A stretch of 64,000 bases of DNA from Cryobacterium tagatosivorans (lineage in GTDB: Bacteria; Actinomycetota; Actinomycetes; Actinomycetales; Microbacteriaceae), in assembly GCF_004402215.1 (NCBI RefSeq), contig NZ_SOEZ01000038.1, positions 62,001 through 126,000 on the forward strand. Direction: 5' to 3'. The position numbers were made by a program, and so were the translations under genes. Shown one piece after another: positions 54,796 through 63,478 of the stretch. The notes under the pieces are model-generated. The model was not told where the DNA came from and searched no databases. It saw only the letters and a list, made by a program, of their open reading frames with translations. Within the stretch, counting starts at the first letter, position 1; each line of letters opens with the position of its first letter.

Positions 54796-55690
54796 GGCGC
54801 GCACGTCGACGGGCTGGAAGGCGCGCCAGGTGCTGTTGTCCTCCAGGCCGCTGAGCTGGATCAACACCGCCTTCCCGTTCGCCGCGGCCTATGTGGTGAC
54901 CACCGGCCGGGTCGACGCCCTGCTCCTGGTCGGCACGCTCTTCTTCCTCGTGCCCTACAACCTCCTGATGTACGGCATCAACGACGTCTTCGACTACGAG
55001 TCCGACCTGCGCAATCCGCGCAAGGGCGGCGCGGAGGGCGCCCTCCTCGACCCTGGGCTGCACCGCACGGTCATGGCCGCCGGCGTGATCACCGCGGCTC
55101 CCCTGCTGGTCCTGATGCTGGTGCTGGCCGGGGCGGAGCATCCGGGGTCCTGGTTCGTCCTGGCGCTCAGCCTCTTCGCCGTCGTCGCCTACTCGGTGCC
55201 CGGGCTTCGCTTCAAGGAACGGCCGGTGCTCGACTCGATCACCTCGAGCACGCACTTCGTGAGCCCGGCCGTCTACGGCCTCGCCGTGGCCGGGGCGGTC
55301 GTCACCCCCGGACTCGGTGCGCTGCTGGCCGCGTTCTTCCTCTGGGGCATGGCGAGCCACGCCTTCGGCGCCGTGCAGGATGTCGTGCCAGACCGGCAGG
55401 CCGGGATCGCGTCGATCGCGACCGCGTTCGGCGCCGCCCGCACGGTGCGCCTCGCGATCACCGGGTGGGCCCTGGCCGGCCTGCTCATGCTCGCGACGGA
55501 CTGGCCGGGACCGCTGGCCGCCGTGCTCGCCCTCCCCTACATCCTGGCCGCGTGGCCGTACCGGTCGATCCCCGACGACCGGGCCGACGCCGCCAACGCC
55601 GGGTGGAAACGCTTCCTGTGGCTCAACTTCCTCACCGGCTTCCTGGTGACCATGCTGCTCATCGCCTGGGTGGCCGTCCGGGGAAGCTGA
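54788..55690 (+). CDS. crtEb: Lycopene elongase/hydratase (UbiA family prenyltransferase)
   Basis: Adds C5 units from DMAPP to both ends of lycopene, giving C50 flavuxanthin. The protein has 300 residues with about nine helices. The first Asp-rich motif is GINDVFDYESDLRNPRKGG and the second is VQDVVPDRQAGI. As the last gene it completes a C50 set with crtYe and crtYf. ATG 54788. Confidence 0.9.
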   Translation: MSEARTSTGWKARQVLLSSRPLSWINTAFPFAAAYVVTTGRVDALLLVGTLFFLVPYNLLMYGINDVFDYESDLRNPRKGGAEGALLDPGLHRTVMAAGVITAAPLLVLMLVLAGAEHPGSWFVLALSLFAVVAYSVPGLRFKERPVLDSITSSTHFVSPAVYGLAVAGAVVTPGLGALLAAFFLWGMASHAFGAVQDVVPDRQAGIASIATAFGAARTVRLAITGWALAGLLMLATDWPGPLAAVLALPYILAAWPYRSIPDDRADAANAGWKRFLWLNFLTGFLVTMLLIAWVAVRGS

Positions 55691-55713
55691 GCCCGCCCGC
55701 GTAGAGTCGGGGG

Positions 55714-56112
55714 ATGGATCCCGTCACCACCGCGCGCGTGGACAGCTGGACCTGGGCGGTGCGGATGTTCCGCACTCGTTCCCAGGCCACGGCCGCGTGC
55801 CGGGCCGGCCACGTCCGGGTCAACGGTGACAAGGTCAAATCGGCCCAGGCCGTGCGCGTTGGCGACGAGGTGCGGGTGCGCAGCGCCGGCTTCGACCGGG
55901 TGCTCGTCGTGGCCCGGATCGTCTCCAAACGCGTCGGCGCCCCGGTGGCGGCCGAATGCTACGTGGACAAGACCCCGCCTCCCCCGCCGCGTGAGGAGGT
56001 CGCGCTCGTGCCCATGCGCGACCGCGGGGCCGGCCGGCCGACCAAGCGCGAACGCCGCGACATCGACAAGCTGCGCGGCGCCTCGCGCACCGACCTTCCC
56101 GACGACGACTAG
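55714..56112 (+). CDS. S4-domain RNA-binding protein (Hsp15-like)
   Basis: The protein has 132 residues. The N-terminal S4 fold is VDSWTWAVRMFRTRSQATAA then CRAGHVRVNGDKVKSAQAVR. A Pro-rich linker (PPPPPRE) leads to a basic tail with TKRERRDIDKLRG. Hsp15-type proteins rescue stalled 50S subunits; that role here is inference. It lies 23 bases after crtEb and could be on the same transcript. Confidence 0.87.
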   Translation: MDPVTTARVDSWTWAVRMFRTRSQATAACRAGHVRVNGDKVKSAQAVRVGDEVRVRSAGFDRVLVVARIVSKRVGAPVAAECYVDKTPPPPPREEVALVPMRDRGAGRPTKRERRDIDKLRGASRTDLPDDD

Positions 56113-56122
56113 AGCATCCGCG

Positions 56123-56190
56123 CAACTGTTCCCCAGCCGGACAACTGTTGCCGGCGCACCGGGAACAGTCGTCCGAATTGGCGACAGTTG
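56123..56190. repeat. Imperfect 32-bp inverted repeat at a convergent junction
   Basis: Arms 56123-56154 and 56159-56190 match at 25 of 32 positions around a 4-base loop (CGCA). The arm ends read CAACTGT and the inner part ACTGTT-CCGG. It fills the 94-base gap between the S4 gene and the convergent oxidoreductase. It is not related in sequence to the three-copy palindrome. No T run follows. Confidence 0.75.
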
Positions 56191-56206
56191 GGCAGTTGGG
56201 CGGCGG

Positions 56207-57649
56207 TCAGGGCGCCAGGGACGGCGGGACCGTGATCCCGAACTCGTCCCGGAGGGCGAGGGTCGCCGCGTACCAGCCGTTCATCCCGTGCACTGCCGGG
56301 CCCGGCGGCGTCGAGGCGGAGCACAGGTAGAGGCCCGGCACCGGGGTCTGCCAGGGTCGCCTCGACAGGACGGGCCTCCTGACCAGCTGCCGCACGGTCA
56401 CCTTCCCGCCGAGGATGTCGCCGCCGACGAAGTTCGGGTCGTGCTCGGCCATCCCCTGCGCCGTGAGCGAGGCGGAGGCCAGGATGGTGTCCCGGAAGCC
56501 CGGCGCGAACTCCTCGATCCGGCGCGTGATGGCATCCGTCAGGTCGACGTTCGAGCCGGCGGGCACGTGCGTGTACGCCCAGAGCACCTGGTGTCCGGCC
56601 GGCGCCCGCGTGTGGTCGAGCACGCTCGGCTGGGTGACCAGCACGAACGGATGCTCGGCGTGCCTCCCCCGGGACACCGCCCGTTCGGCGGCGGCCACCT
56701 CCGCCCGGCTGCCACCCAGGTGCACGGTGGGAGCGAGGGCGACCTCCGGGTTCGTCCAGGGGACGGGACCGGACAGGGCGAAGTCCACCTTGGCTACCCC
56801 GGGGCCGTAGCGGTAGCGGTCGAGTGCGCGCCGGTAGCCGAGGGGCAGGGACAGCCTGGCGAAGCGCGCGAGGAACGCGGGCGAGGTGTCCAGCATGGTG
56901 ACGCGTGCCGGCTCGAGGTCGCCGATCGAGTGGACCTCCGTCGCCAGGCGCAGGCTCCCGCCGTGCGCGGTGAGATCGGCGACCAGGGCGTCGGCGATGG
57001 ACTGGGAGCCGCCGAGCGGGTAGCCCCAGCCCCGTGCGTGGGCGTGCGCGGCGAGCAGCAGGCCGGCCCCGGCGGTCGCGAGCGACGGCTGCCGTCCGGC
57101 CGCGTGGGCGGCCACGCCGGCGAAGAGCGCTGCGGCATCCGCGCCCCGCAGCCGGTCCCGGCCGAGAACCGTGCCCAGCTCCAGCACGTCGATCCCGTAA
57201 CGGAGCACGGCGGCAGGGTCGTCCGGCCAGCGCAGCAGCTGGTTGCCGGTGAAGGCCACGACCCCGTCGAGACGGTCCACCAGCGGCCGGAACAACCGCG
57301 CCCAGGCCGGCCCGCCCTTCCCGAGGCGATCGGCCGTGCGGTCGAGGTCGCGGTACGCGATCGCGGCACGCCCCCCGTCCAGCGGATGCGCGTAGGAGAC
57401 CTCGGGCGTCACGAACGGCACCCGGGTGGTCAGTTGGAACTCGCGGAAGAACGGCGAGGCGAGCGCGGCCGGGTGCACGGCGGAGCAGCTGTCGTGCCGG
57501 TAGCCCGGGAGGGTCAGCGCCTCCGTCCGCAGCCCGCCACCCGGGGTTACGGCCCGCTCGGTCACCCGCACCGACAGCCCGGCGCGGGCGAAGACGACCG
57601 CCGCGGCGAGGCCGTTGGGTCCGGAGCCGACGATGTTGACGTCAAGCAC
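56207..57649 (-). CDS. FAD-dependent phytoene-desaturase-like oxidoreductase (PYROXD2 type)
   Basis: The protein has 480 residues. The Rossmann loop is VNIVGSGPNGLAAAVVFARA (about 4-23), then ERAVTPGGGLRTEA and SCSAVHPAALASPFF. The C-terminal FAD segment is GLYLCSASTPPGPAVHGMNG. It belongs to the CrtI-like superfamily but not to the desaturase branch. The start is GTG; it overlaps the upstream LMF gene by 8 bases. The substrate is unknown. Its location beside the crt cluster may be chance. Confidence 0.87.
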   Translation of the reverse strand: MLDVNIVGSGPNGLAAAVVFARAGLSVRVTERAVTPGGGLRTEALTLPGYRHDSCSAVHPAALASPFFREFQLTTRVPFVTPEVSYAHPLDGGRAAIAYRDLDRTADRLGKGGPAWARLFRPLVDRLDGVVAFTGNQLLRWPDDPAAVLRYGIDVLELGTVLGRDRLRGADAAALFAGVAAHAAGRQPSLATAGAGLLLAAHAHARGWGYPLGGSQSIADALVADLTAHGGSLRLATEVHSIGDLEPARVTMLDTSPAFLARFARLSLPLGYRRALDRYRYGPGVAKVDFALSGPVPWTNPEVALAPTVHLGGSRAEVAAAERAVSRGRHAEHPFVLVTQPSVLDHTRAPAGHQVLWAYTHVPAGSNVDLTDAITRRIEEFAPGFRDTILASASLTAQGMAEHDPNFVGGDILGGKVTVRQLVRRPVLSRRPWQTPVPGLYLCSASTPPGPAVHGMNGWYAATLALRDEFGITVPPSLAP

Positions 57650-59081
57650 GGGCTTGCCCCGACAGGGCTACCGGGGCGACGAGCAGGCCGACCTCCGTGC
57701 GCACCCACCAGTCCCCCGTCGCGCGCCGCTCGGCCGGCGTCGTATACCGGTAGAGGAATACCCGCGCGCGGATGCGGCGGGGCGGCCCCTGCGGGAACGG
57801 GTTGACCCGGAGCATCCGCAGGGTCGGCCGGTCCCCCTCGAGCAGGCGCACGATGAAGGTCTCGAACCACCTCGTGTCCCGCGAGCCCAGGGCGAGGAAC
57901 CACATCACCCAGTCGAGGCGCAGGTGGTAGGGCGCGAACTGGCGGGGCATCCGCCGTGGGTCCCCCGGCTTGCCGCGGAACTCGTACGCGCGCCAGGCGG
58001 ACTCGTCGGCGGGATCCTCGGCGTCGCTGCCTTCGACGACCACCTCGAAGCGGTCCTTGGTGACCGTGCCGAACGCCCCGTAGGCGTTCACGAGGTGGTA
58101 GCGGTTGAAGCTGGCGTTCATCAGCTGGCGCCGCGAGAGCAGGTTGCGGGCGGGCTGGTAGCTGAGCACGAGCAGGAACAGGGTGGCCGCGAGCACCACC
58201 ACGATGAACCACAGCGGCGTCTCCCGGACGGCGCCGGGCGGCGGCAGCCACGGCAGCACGAACCGGAAGGCGTTGTCGTCTACGGCGGCGAAGGCGAGCA
58301 CGATGGTGATCCAGTTCAGCCAGGCGAAATTGCCGGTGAGCACGAGCCAGAGCTGGGTGAGGATCACGACGGCCGCGGCGACGGATGCCACCGGTTGCGG
58401 GGCGAAGAGGAAGAACGGCACGACCAACTGCACGAAGTGGTTGCCGAGCACCTCGCCGCGGTGGAACCATTTCGGCAGATGGTGCACGAACCAGCTCACC
58501 GGATTCGGCATCGGTTGGGTCTCGTGGTGGTAGAAGAGCGCGGTCAGGTCGCGCCACTCCTGCCCGCCGCGAATCTTGATCAGGCCGGCGCCGAACTCCA
58601 GGCGGAAGACGAGCCAGCGGAGGAAGAAGATGACCGTCACGGGCGGGGCGACCTCGTTGGAGCCGAGGAAGGCGACGACGAACCCGGCCTCGATCAGCAG
58701 GCTCTCCCAGCCGAAGGAGTAGAACGTCTGGCCCACGTTGACGATCGAGAGGTAGCCCGCCCAGAGCAGCAGGAAGAGCAGCATCGGCAGCCAGGGCGGC
58801 GCCAGCTGGGGCAGGCCGGCCACCAGGGACGCTGACACGGCCGCGCCGGCCCAGGCGATGGCCAGCAGCATCCGGTCGGAATAGCGCCAGTGGAAGACGC
58901 TCGGCGACTGCCGGAACCGGATGCGCGCCACGAAACGCGCCAGCGGCAGCAGGCCGTGCTCGCCCAGCAGCGCCGGGAACTGGTTGATCGCCCCGACGAA
59001 GCCGACCAGGTAGCAGGCGGCTACCCCGCGCTGCAGGACCTGCCGCGCGAATTCGTAGTCGCCCGCCGCGAACCAGTCCAT
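57642..59081 (-). CDS. Lipase-maturation-factor family membrane protein
   Basis: The protein has 479 residues with roughly eight or nine membrane helices in the first 320, then a soluble C-terminal domain. LMF-type segments seen are SFGWESLLIEAGFVVAFLGS, RLEFGAGLIKIRGGQEWRDL and FHRGEVLGNHFVQLVVPFFL; the C-terminal part has APYHLRLDWVMWFLALG. ATG 59081. In other organisms the family helps fold secreted lipases; here no lipase gene is visible. It is coupled to the FAD oxidoreductase. Confidence 0.85.
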   Translation of the reverse strand: MDWFAAGDYEFARQVLQRGVAACYLVGFVGAINQFPALLGEHGLLPLARFVARIRFRQSPSVFHWRYSDRMLLAIAWAGAAVSASLVAGLPQLAPPWLPMLLFLLLWAGYLSIVNVGQTFYSFGWESLLIEAGFVVAFLGSNEVAPPVTVIFFLRWLVFRLEFGAGLIKIRGGQEWRDLTALFYHHETQPMPNPVSWFVHHLPKWFHRGEVLGNHFVQLVVPFFLFAPQPVASVAAAVVILTQLWLVLTGNFAWLNWITIVLAFAAVDDNAFRFVLPWLPPPGAVRETPLWFIVVVLAATLFLLVLSYQPARNLLSRRQLMNASFNRYHLVNAYGAFGTVTKDRFEVVVEGSDAEDPADESAWRAYEFRGKPGDPRRMPRQFAPYHLRLDWVMWFLALGSRDTRWFETFIVRLLEGDRPTLRMLRVNPFPQGPPRRIRARVFLYRYTTPAERRATGDWWVRTEVGLLVAPVALSGQARA

Positions 59082-59172
59082 CGTGCAGTCACCATATGCC
59101 CGAGCCACCGCGCCATCAAGTTGGGCGCCACCCACGACCGCCCGCTCTGCCACGGCAGATCGACATCGTTGG

Positions 59173-59217
59173 TTGACGGCCGGGACTAAACCGGTATAGG
59201 TTAGCTAAACCGGTTCA
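59173..59217 (+). promoter_or_regulatory. Promoter with two LacI-type operators for the sugar operon
   Basis: TTGACG (59173-59178), a 16-base spacer and TATAGG (59195-59200) form a good sigma70-like promoter. CTAAACCGGT occurs twice, at 59186-59195 and 59205-59214, 19 bases apart centre to centre. The first lies in the spacer and reaches the -10; the second covers the expected start site. CCGG-centred palindromes like these are typical LacI sites, so the regulator just downstream probably represses itself and the transporter genes. Confidence 0.75.
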
Positions 59218-59264
59218 GACGACTCAGCCTGAACCGCCTGGCTGGCAATCGACGAGGAGGCCGT

Positions 59265-60305
59265 GTGAATGCGCAGAAGGTGACCATCGCCGATGTCGCG
59301 AAGCGGGCCGGCGTGAGCAAGGGACTGGTGTCCTTCGCCCTCAACGATCGTCCGGGCGTCTCCCCCGAAACCCGCTCCCGGATCCTCGCGGTCGCGGGCG
59401 ATCTCGGCTGGAAGCCGTCCCTCCGGGCCCGCTCCCTCTCGACCCGCCGATCCTTCGCGCTCGGCCTCGTCGTCGCCAGGAACCCGGAGGTCCTCGGATC
59501 GGACCCCTTCTTCCCCTCGTTCATCGCCGGCGTCGAGAGCATCCTCTCCAATCGCGGCCAGGCCCTCGTGCTCAGCGTCGTGCCGAGCGAGGAAGCCGAA
59601 TTCCGAAGCTACCGGCAGCTCGTCGACGACGGCCGCGTGGACGGGGTCTTCCTGACCGACCTGCGCCACGACGATCCGCGCATTCCCCTGCTCACCGAGT
59701 TGGGCGTGCCGGCCGTCACCCTCGGCCGTCCGGACGGTCCGAGCCCGTTCCCCGCCGTGTCGATCGACGACACCCCGGGTATCGCCGAATCGGTGGCCTA
59801 CCTCGCGCAGCTCGGACACCGGCGGATCGCCCACATCGCCGGGAGCTCCACCATGCTGCACGGCAGCCGCCGACGCGAGGCCTTCGACGCGGCCCTCCGC
59901 GCCGCCGGGCTCCCCGCCGGCCAGACCATCGAAACGGACTTCTCCGTGGCAGCCGGGTCCGACGCCACCCGACGGCTGCTCGGCCAGGAGGACGCACCGA
60001 CCGCCATCGTCTACGCCAACGACCCCATGGCCATCGCCGGGCTCGGTGTCGCCCACGAGCTGGGCATCCGCGTACCCGACGAGCTGTCGATCACCGGATT
60101 CGATGACATCGACTTCTCGCGGTACGTCTACCCGCCGCTCACGACGGTCAGCGCGACGCCGGTGGTGTGGGGCCGCGCGGCCGCCACCACCCTGCTCGCC
60201 CTGATCGAGACCGGCACGGCCGCGGATGTCGACCTGCCTGCCGCGCGGTTGATCATCCGCGGGTCCGCTGCGGCCCCGGCCCACACGCGGAAATCGGCCA
60301 CTTGA
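59265..60305 (+). CDS. LacI-family transcriptional regulator
   Basis: The protein has 346 residues. The N-terminal HTH is VTIADVAKRAGVSKGLVSFA (7-26) with LNDRPGVSPETRSRI; the hinge is near SLRARSLSTRR. The periplasmic-binding-type domain contains AIVYANDPMAIAGLGVAHEL and ITGFDDIDFSRYVYPPLTTV. GTG 59265 follows GAGGAGG. It heads an operon with a sugar ABC transporter and a GH130 gene, so the inducer is likely a manno-oligosaccharide or related sugar (inference). Confidence 0.92.
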   Translation: MNAQKVTIADVAKRAGVSKGLVSFALNDRPGVSPETRSRILAVAGDLGWKPSLRARSLSTRRSFALGLVVARNPEVLGSDPFFPSFIAGVESILSNRGQALVLSVVPSEEAEFRSYRQLVDDGRVDGVFLTDLRHDDPRIPLLTELGVPAVTLGRPDGPSPFPAVSIDDTPGIAESVAYLAQLGHRRIAHIAGSSTMLHGSRRREAFDAALRAAGLPAGQTIETDFSVAAGSDATRRLLGQEDAPTAIVYANDPMAIAGLGVAHELGIRVPDELSITGFDDIDFSRYVYPPLTTVSATPVVWGRAAATTLLALIETGTAADVDLPAARLIIRGSAAAPAHTRKSAT

Positions 60306-60380
60306 CCCATTCCCCCACCCAAAAAGAACTAAGAGAAGAACCCGCAGCAGAGCAGCTGCAATCACGAAATGGAGAGAACG

Positions 60381-61679
60381 ATGCGTTCAACAAGGAAAAG
60401 GCGGCTCCTCGCCGCGACGGCGGTGTCCGCCACGATGGTCCTGGCGCTGGGCGCCTGCGCCGGCGGCGGCACGGAGACTCCTGGTGCCGACGCCCGCGGA
60501 GACATCACGATCTGGTACTCGAACAACGAGTCCGAGATCGCCTGGGGCAAGCAGATGGTCGAGGCGTGGAACGCCGACCACCCGGATGAAAAGGTCAAGG
60601 CCCAGGAGATCCCGGCCGGTAAGAGCAGCGAGGAAGTGATCGGCGCCGCCATCACCGCCGGCAACGCCCCGTGCCTCGTCTTCAACACCGCGCCCGTCGC
60701 GGTTCCGCAGTTCGAGAAACAGGGCGGCCTCGTCGACCTGGGCACCTTCAAGGACGGCGTTTCCTACATTGAGAAGCGCAGCGGCGACACCGCCGCGCAG
60801 TACCAGAACGCCGACGGAAAGTACTTCCAGATGCCCTGGAAGTCCAACCCGGTGATGATCTTCTACAACAAGGATCTCTTCACGAAGGCCGGCCTGGACC
60901 CGGAGAACCCGAAGCTCGCCACCTACGACGAGTTCCTCGCCACCGCGCGCACGCTCGTCAAGAGCGGCGCCGCCGAGAACGCCATCCACCCGTCGCCCAC
61001 GAGCGAGTTCTTCCAGAGCTGGTTCGACTTCTATCCCCTGTACGCGGCCGAGACCGGCGGCACCCAGCTGATCGAAGACGGCAAGTCGACCTTCGCGAAC
61101 AAGGACGGCGAAGCGGTCGCCGAGTTCTGGAAGACCCTGTACGACGAGGGACTTGCCGGTAAGGAGACCTACCAGGGCGACTCGTTCGCCGACGGGCAGG
61201 CAGCCATGTCGATCGTTGGCCCGTGGGCCGTCTCGGTCTACAAGGATGCCGTGAACTGGGGAGCCGTTCCGGTGCCGACCAGCGCCGGCACGCCGGCCGA
61301 CGAGACCTACACCTTCAGCGACGCCAAGAACGTCGGGCTCTTCACCGCCTGCAAGAACAAGGCCACGGCCTGGGACGTCCTGAAGTTCGCCACCAGCGAG
61401 GAGCAGGACGGGCAGCTGCTGGAGCTGACCGGCCAGATGCCGCTGCGCACGGACCTGACGGGCACCTACGCGGACTACTTCAAGGCCAACCCGACCTATG
61501 AGCAGTTCGGCGACCAGGCTTCACGCACGGTCGAGGTTCCGAGCGTCAGCAACGCGGTCGCCGGTTGGCAGGCCTTCCGAAACGCGTACTCGAAGGCGGT
61601 CATCTTCGGCGAGGGCGACATCCCGACGGCTCTCTCCGACGCCGCCAAGAAGATCGACGCACTGGTTGCGAAGGAGTAA
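60381..61679 (+). CDS. Sugar ABC transporter substrate-binding lipoprotein
   Basis: The protein has 432 residues. The signal peptide ends in a lipobox LALGAC with Cys26. A family 1 solute-binding fold follows: ITIWYSNNESEIAWGKQMVE, GKYFQMPWKSNPVMIFYNKD and AAMSIVGPWAVSVYKDA. ATG 60381 is preferred because GGAGAG precedes it at 4 bases; ATG 60369 has no ribosome site. It delivers the sugar to the two permeases downstream. Confidence 0.92.
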   Translation: MRSTRKRRLLAATAVSATMVLALGACAGGGTETPGADARGDITIWYSNNESEIAWGKQMVEAWNADHPDEKVKAQEIPAGKSSEEVIGAAITAGNAPCLVFNTAPVAVPQFEKQGGLVDLGTFKDGVSYIEKRSGDTAAQYQNADGKYFQMPWKSNPVMIFYNKDLFTKAGLDPENPKLATYDEFLATARTLVKSGAAENAIHPSPTSEFFQSWFDFYPLYAAETGGTQLIEDGKSTFANKDGEAVAEFWKTLYDEGLAGKETYQGDSFADGQAAMSIVGPWAVSVYKDAVNWGAVPVPTSAGTPADETYTFSDAKNVGLFTACKNKATAWDVLKFATSEEQDGQLLELTGQMPLRTDLTGTYADYFKANPTYEQFGDQASRTVEVPSVSNAVAGWQAFRNAYSKAVIFGEGDIPTALSDAAKKIDALVAKE

Positions 61680-61686
61680 CCCAGCC

Positions 61687-62646
61687 ATGTCAACCGTGGC
61701 AGAACGCCAGCCGTCGTCCGGGAGCGCTTCGCTCCCGGACGGCGGGGGCCGTGCGCGCCGGAGGCGGCGCCTCGCGCTCGGGAGGAACCCCATCGGGCTC
61801 CTGCTCAGCGCCCCGTACCTGATCTTCGTCCTGGCCGTTTTCGCCTACCCGCTCGTGTTCGCGGTCTGGATGTCCTTCCACGATTACTTCTTCGCCGCTC
61901 CGGGCGCACAGGTCGAGCGGCCGTTCGTCGGCCTGGAGAACTTCCAGGAGGTGCTGGCCGATCCCGCCGTCATCCGCTCCTTCGGCAACGTGGGCATCTT
62001 CCTCCTGATCAACGTCCCGTTGACGGTGGTGCTCTCCCTCGTGCTCGCCACGGGGCTGAACAAGGTGGTGCGGTTCCGCACCTTCCTCCGCGTGTCCTAC
62101 TTCGTGCCCTATGTGACCGCGAGCGTCGCGGTCGTGGGCGTGTGGCTGTTCCTGTTCAGCGGGAACGGGCTCGTCAACCAGCTGCTCGGCCCGCTCGCCC
62201 CGGATCCGACCTGGCTGATCAACTCGGCGTGGGCGATGCCCACGATCGCCTTCTTCGTGACCTGGAAGCAGCTCGGATTCTTCATCCTGCTCTACCTCGC
62301 CGCACTGCAGAACGTCTCAGAGGAGCTCTACGAGGCCGCGGCCACCGACGGAGCCGGCAAGGTGCGGAGCTTCTTCTCCGTGACCATCCCCGGCGTGCGG
62401 CCCGCGACCGTGCTGGTGCTGCTGCTCGCGACGGTCACCGGCGCCAACCTCTTCACCGAGCCGTACCTGCTCACCGGCGGCGGCGGCCCCAACGGCGCCT
62501 CCGCCTCGCCCGTGCTGCTGATGTACCAGCGCGGCATCGAACAGGGCTCGCCGGACGTGGCGGCCGCAATTGGAGTGATACTCGTGATCGCCGTCCTCAT
62601 CCTCGCCTGGATCCAGCGCAAGGTCGCGGGGGGTGACGAGTCATGA
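61687..62646 (+). CDS. Sugar ABC transporter permease (MalF type)
   Basis: The protein has 319 residues with six main membrane helices. A basic N-terminus (RARRRRRLALGRNP) precedes the first. The EAA loop that contacts the ATPase is EAAATDGAGKVRSFFSVTIP. ATG 61687 follows AAGGAG overlapping the upstream stop region. It overlaps the next permease by 4 bases. Confidence 0.92.
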   Translation: MSTVAERQPSSGSASLPDGGGRARRRRRLALGRNPIGLLLSAPYLIFVLAVFAYPLVFAVWMSFHDYFFAAPGAQVERPFVGLENFQEVLADPAVIRSFGNVGIFLLINVPLTVVLSLVLATGLNKVVRFRTFLRVSYFVPYVTASVAVVGVWLFLFSGNGLVNQLLGPLAPDPTWLINSAWAMPTIAFFVTWKQLGFFILLYLAALQNVSEELYEAAATDGAGKVRSFFSVTIPGVRPATVLVLLLATVTGANLFTEPYLLTGGGGPNGASASPVLLMYQRGIEQGSPDVAAAIGVILVIAVLILAWIQRKVAGGDES

Positions 62647-63476
62647 GTCGTGGCCACCACATCCTGCGCGGCATCGTCCTCGCGCTGGGCGCGTTCATCT
62701 TCCTGTTCCCCTTCTACTACATGGTCATCGGCTCCCTGCAGGAGTCCCCCGACCCGAGCCTGGCGGGCGCCTTCCCCAACCCGGCGAACCTCACGCTCGA
62801 CAACTACGCGGCCATCAACAGCCGTATCGGCCTGCTGCAGGGCCTGGTCAACTCCGGGATCTTCGCCGGCGGCGTGATCATCTGCACGGTTTTGTTCGGG
62901 GTGCTTGTGGGCTACGCCCTCGCCCAGCTCCAGTGGCGCGGCCGAGGGGTCACCTTCTCGCTCGCCCTGCTCGTGCAGGTGGTACCGTTCCAGCTCCTGA
63001 TGATCCCGCTGTACGTGCTCATCGCACGCGACTACGGCCTGGCGGACAGCTACGCGGGGATGATCCTGCCGTTTGCGATCAACTCGACGGCCGTGATCAT
63101 CTTCAGGCAGTACTTCCTGCAGGTGCCCAAGGAGCTCTTCGATGCGGCCCGCATCGACGGCGCCGGGGAACTCAAGCTGCTCTGGAGCATCGCCATCCCG
63201 CTCGTGCGGCCGGCCCTGCTGACCGTGGTCCTGCTCACCTTCATCGGCCCGTGGAACGAGTTCCTCTGGCCGTTCCTGGTGACGAAGGAGGCATCGCTGC
63301 AACCCCTGGCGGTGTCCCTGGCCAACTACCTCAGCAACGTCGCCGCCACTGCGGCGAATCCCTTCGGCGCGATCCTCGCCGGCGCCTGCGTCCTCGCGGC
63401 ACCGGCCGTGCTGATCTTCATTTTGTTCCAGCGACACTTCGTGTCCACCAATATCGGCTCCGGCGTGAAAGGTTAA
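62643..63476 (+). CDS. Sugar ABC transporter permease (MalG type)
   Basis: The protein has 277 residues and six helices. The EAA loop is DAARIDGAGELKLLWSIAIP, followed by LTFIGPWNEFLWPFLV, a signature of MalG-like subunits. ATG 62643 lies within the upstream stop (ATGA). No ATP-binding subunit gene is seen, so a shared MsmK/MsiK-like ATPase encoded elsewhere is likely. Confidence 0.92.
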   Translation: MSRGHHILRGIVLALGAFIFLFPFYYMVIGSLQESPDPSLAGAFPNPANLTLDNYAAINSRIGLLQGLVNSGIFAGGVIICTVLFGVLVGYALAQLQWRGRGVTFSLALLVQVVPFQLLMIPLYVLIARDYGLADSYAGMILPFAINSTAVIIFRQYFLQVPKELFDAARIDGAGELKLLWSIAIPLVRPALLTVVLLTFIGPWNEFLWPFLVTKEASLQPLAVSLANYLSNVAATAANPFGAILAGACVLAAPAVLIFILFQRHFVSTNIGSGVKG

Positions 63477-63478
63477 CA

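Noticed and set aside
52524..57649. The FAD oxidoreductase at 56207-57649 as a second carotenoid desaturase of the crt operon
   Set aside because: It is on the opposite strand, separated by the S4 gene and a hairpin, and lacks the CrtI C-terminal motif; only the general fold is shared.
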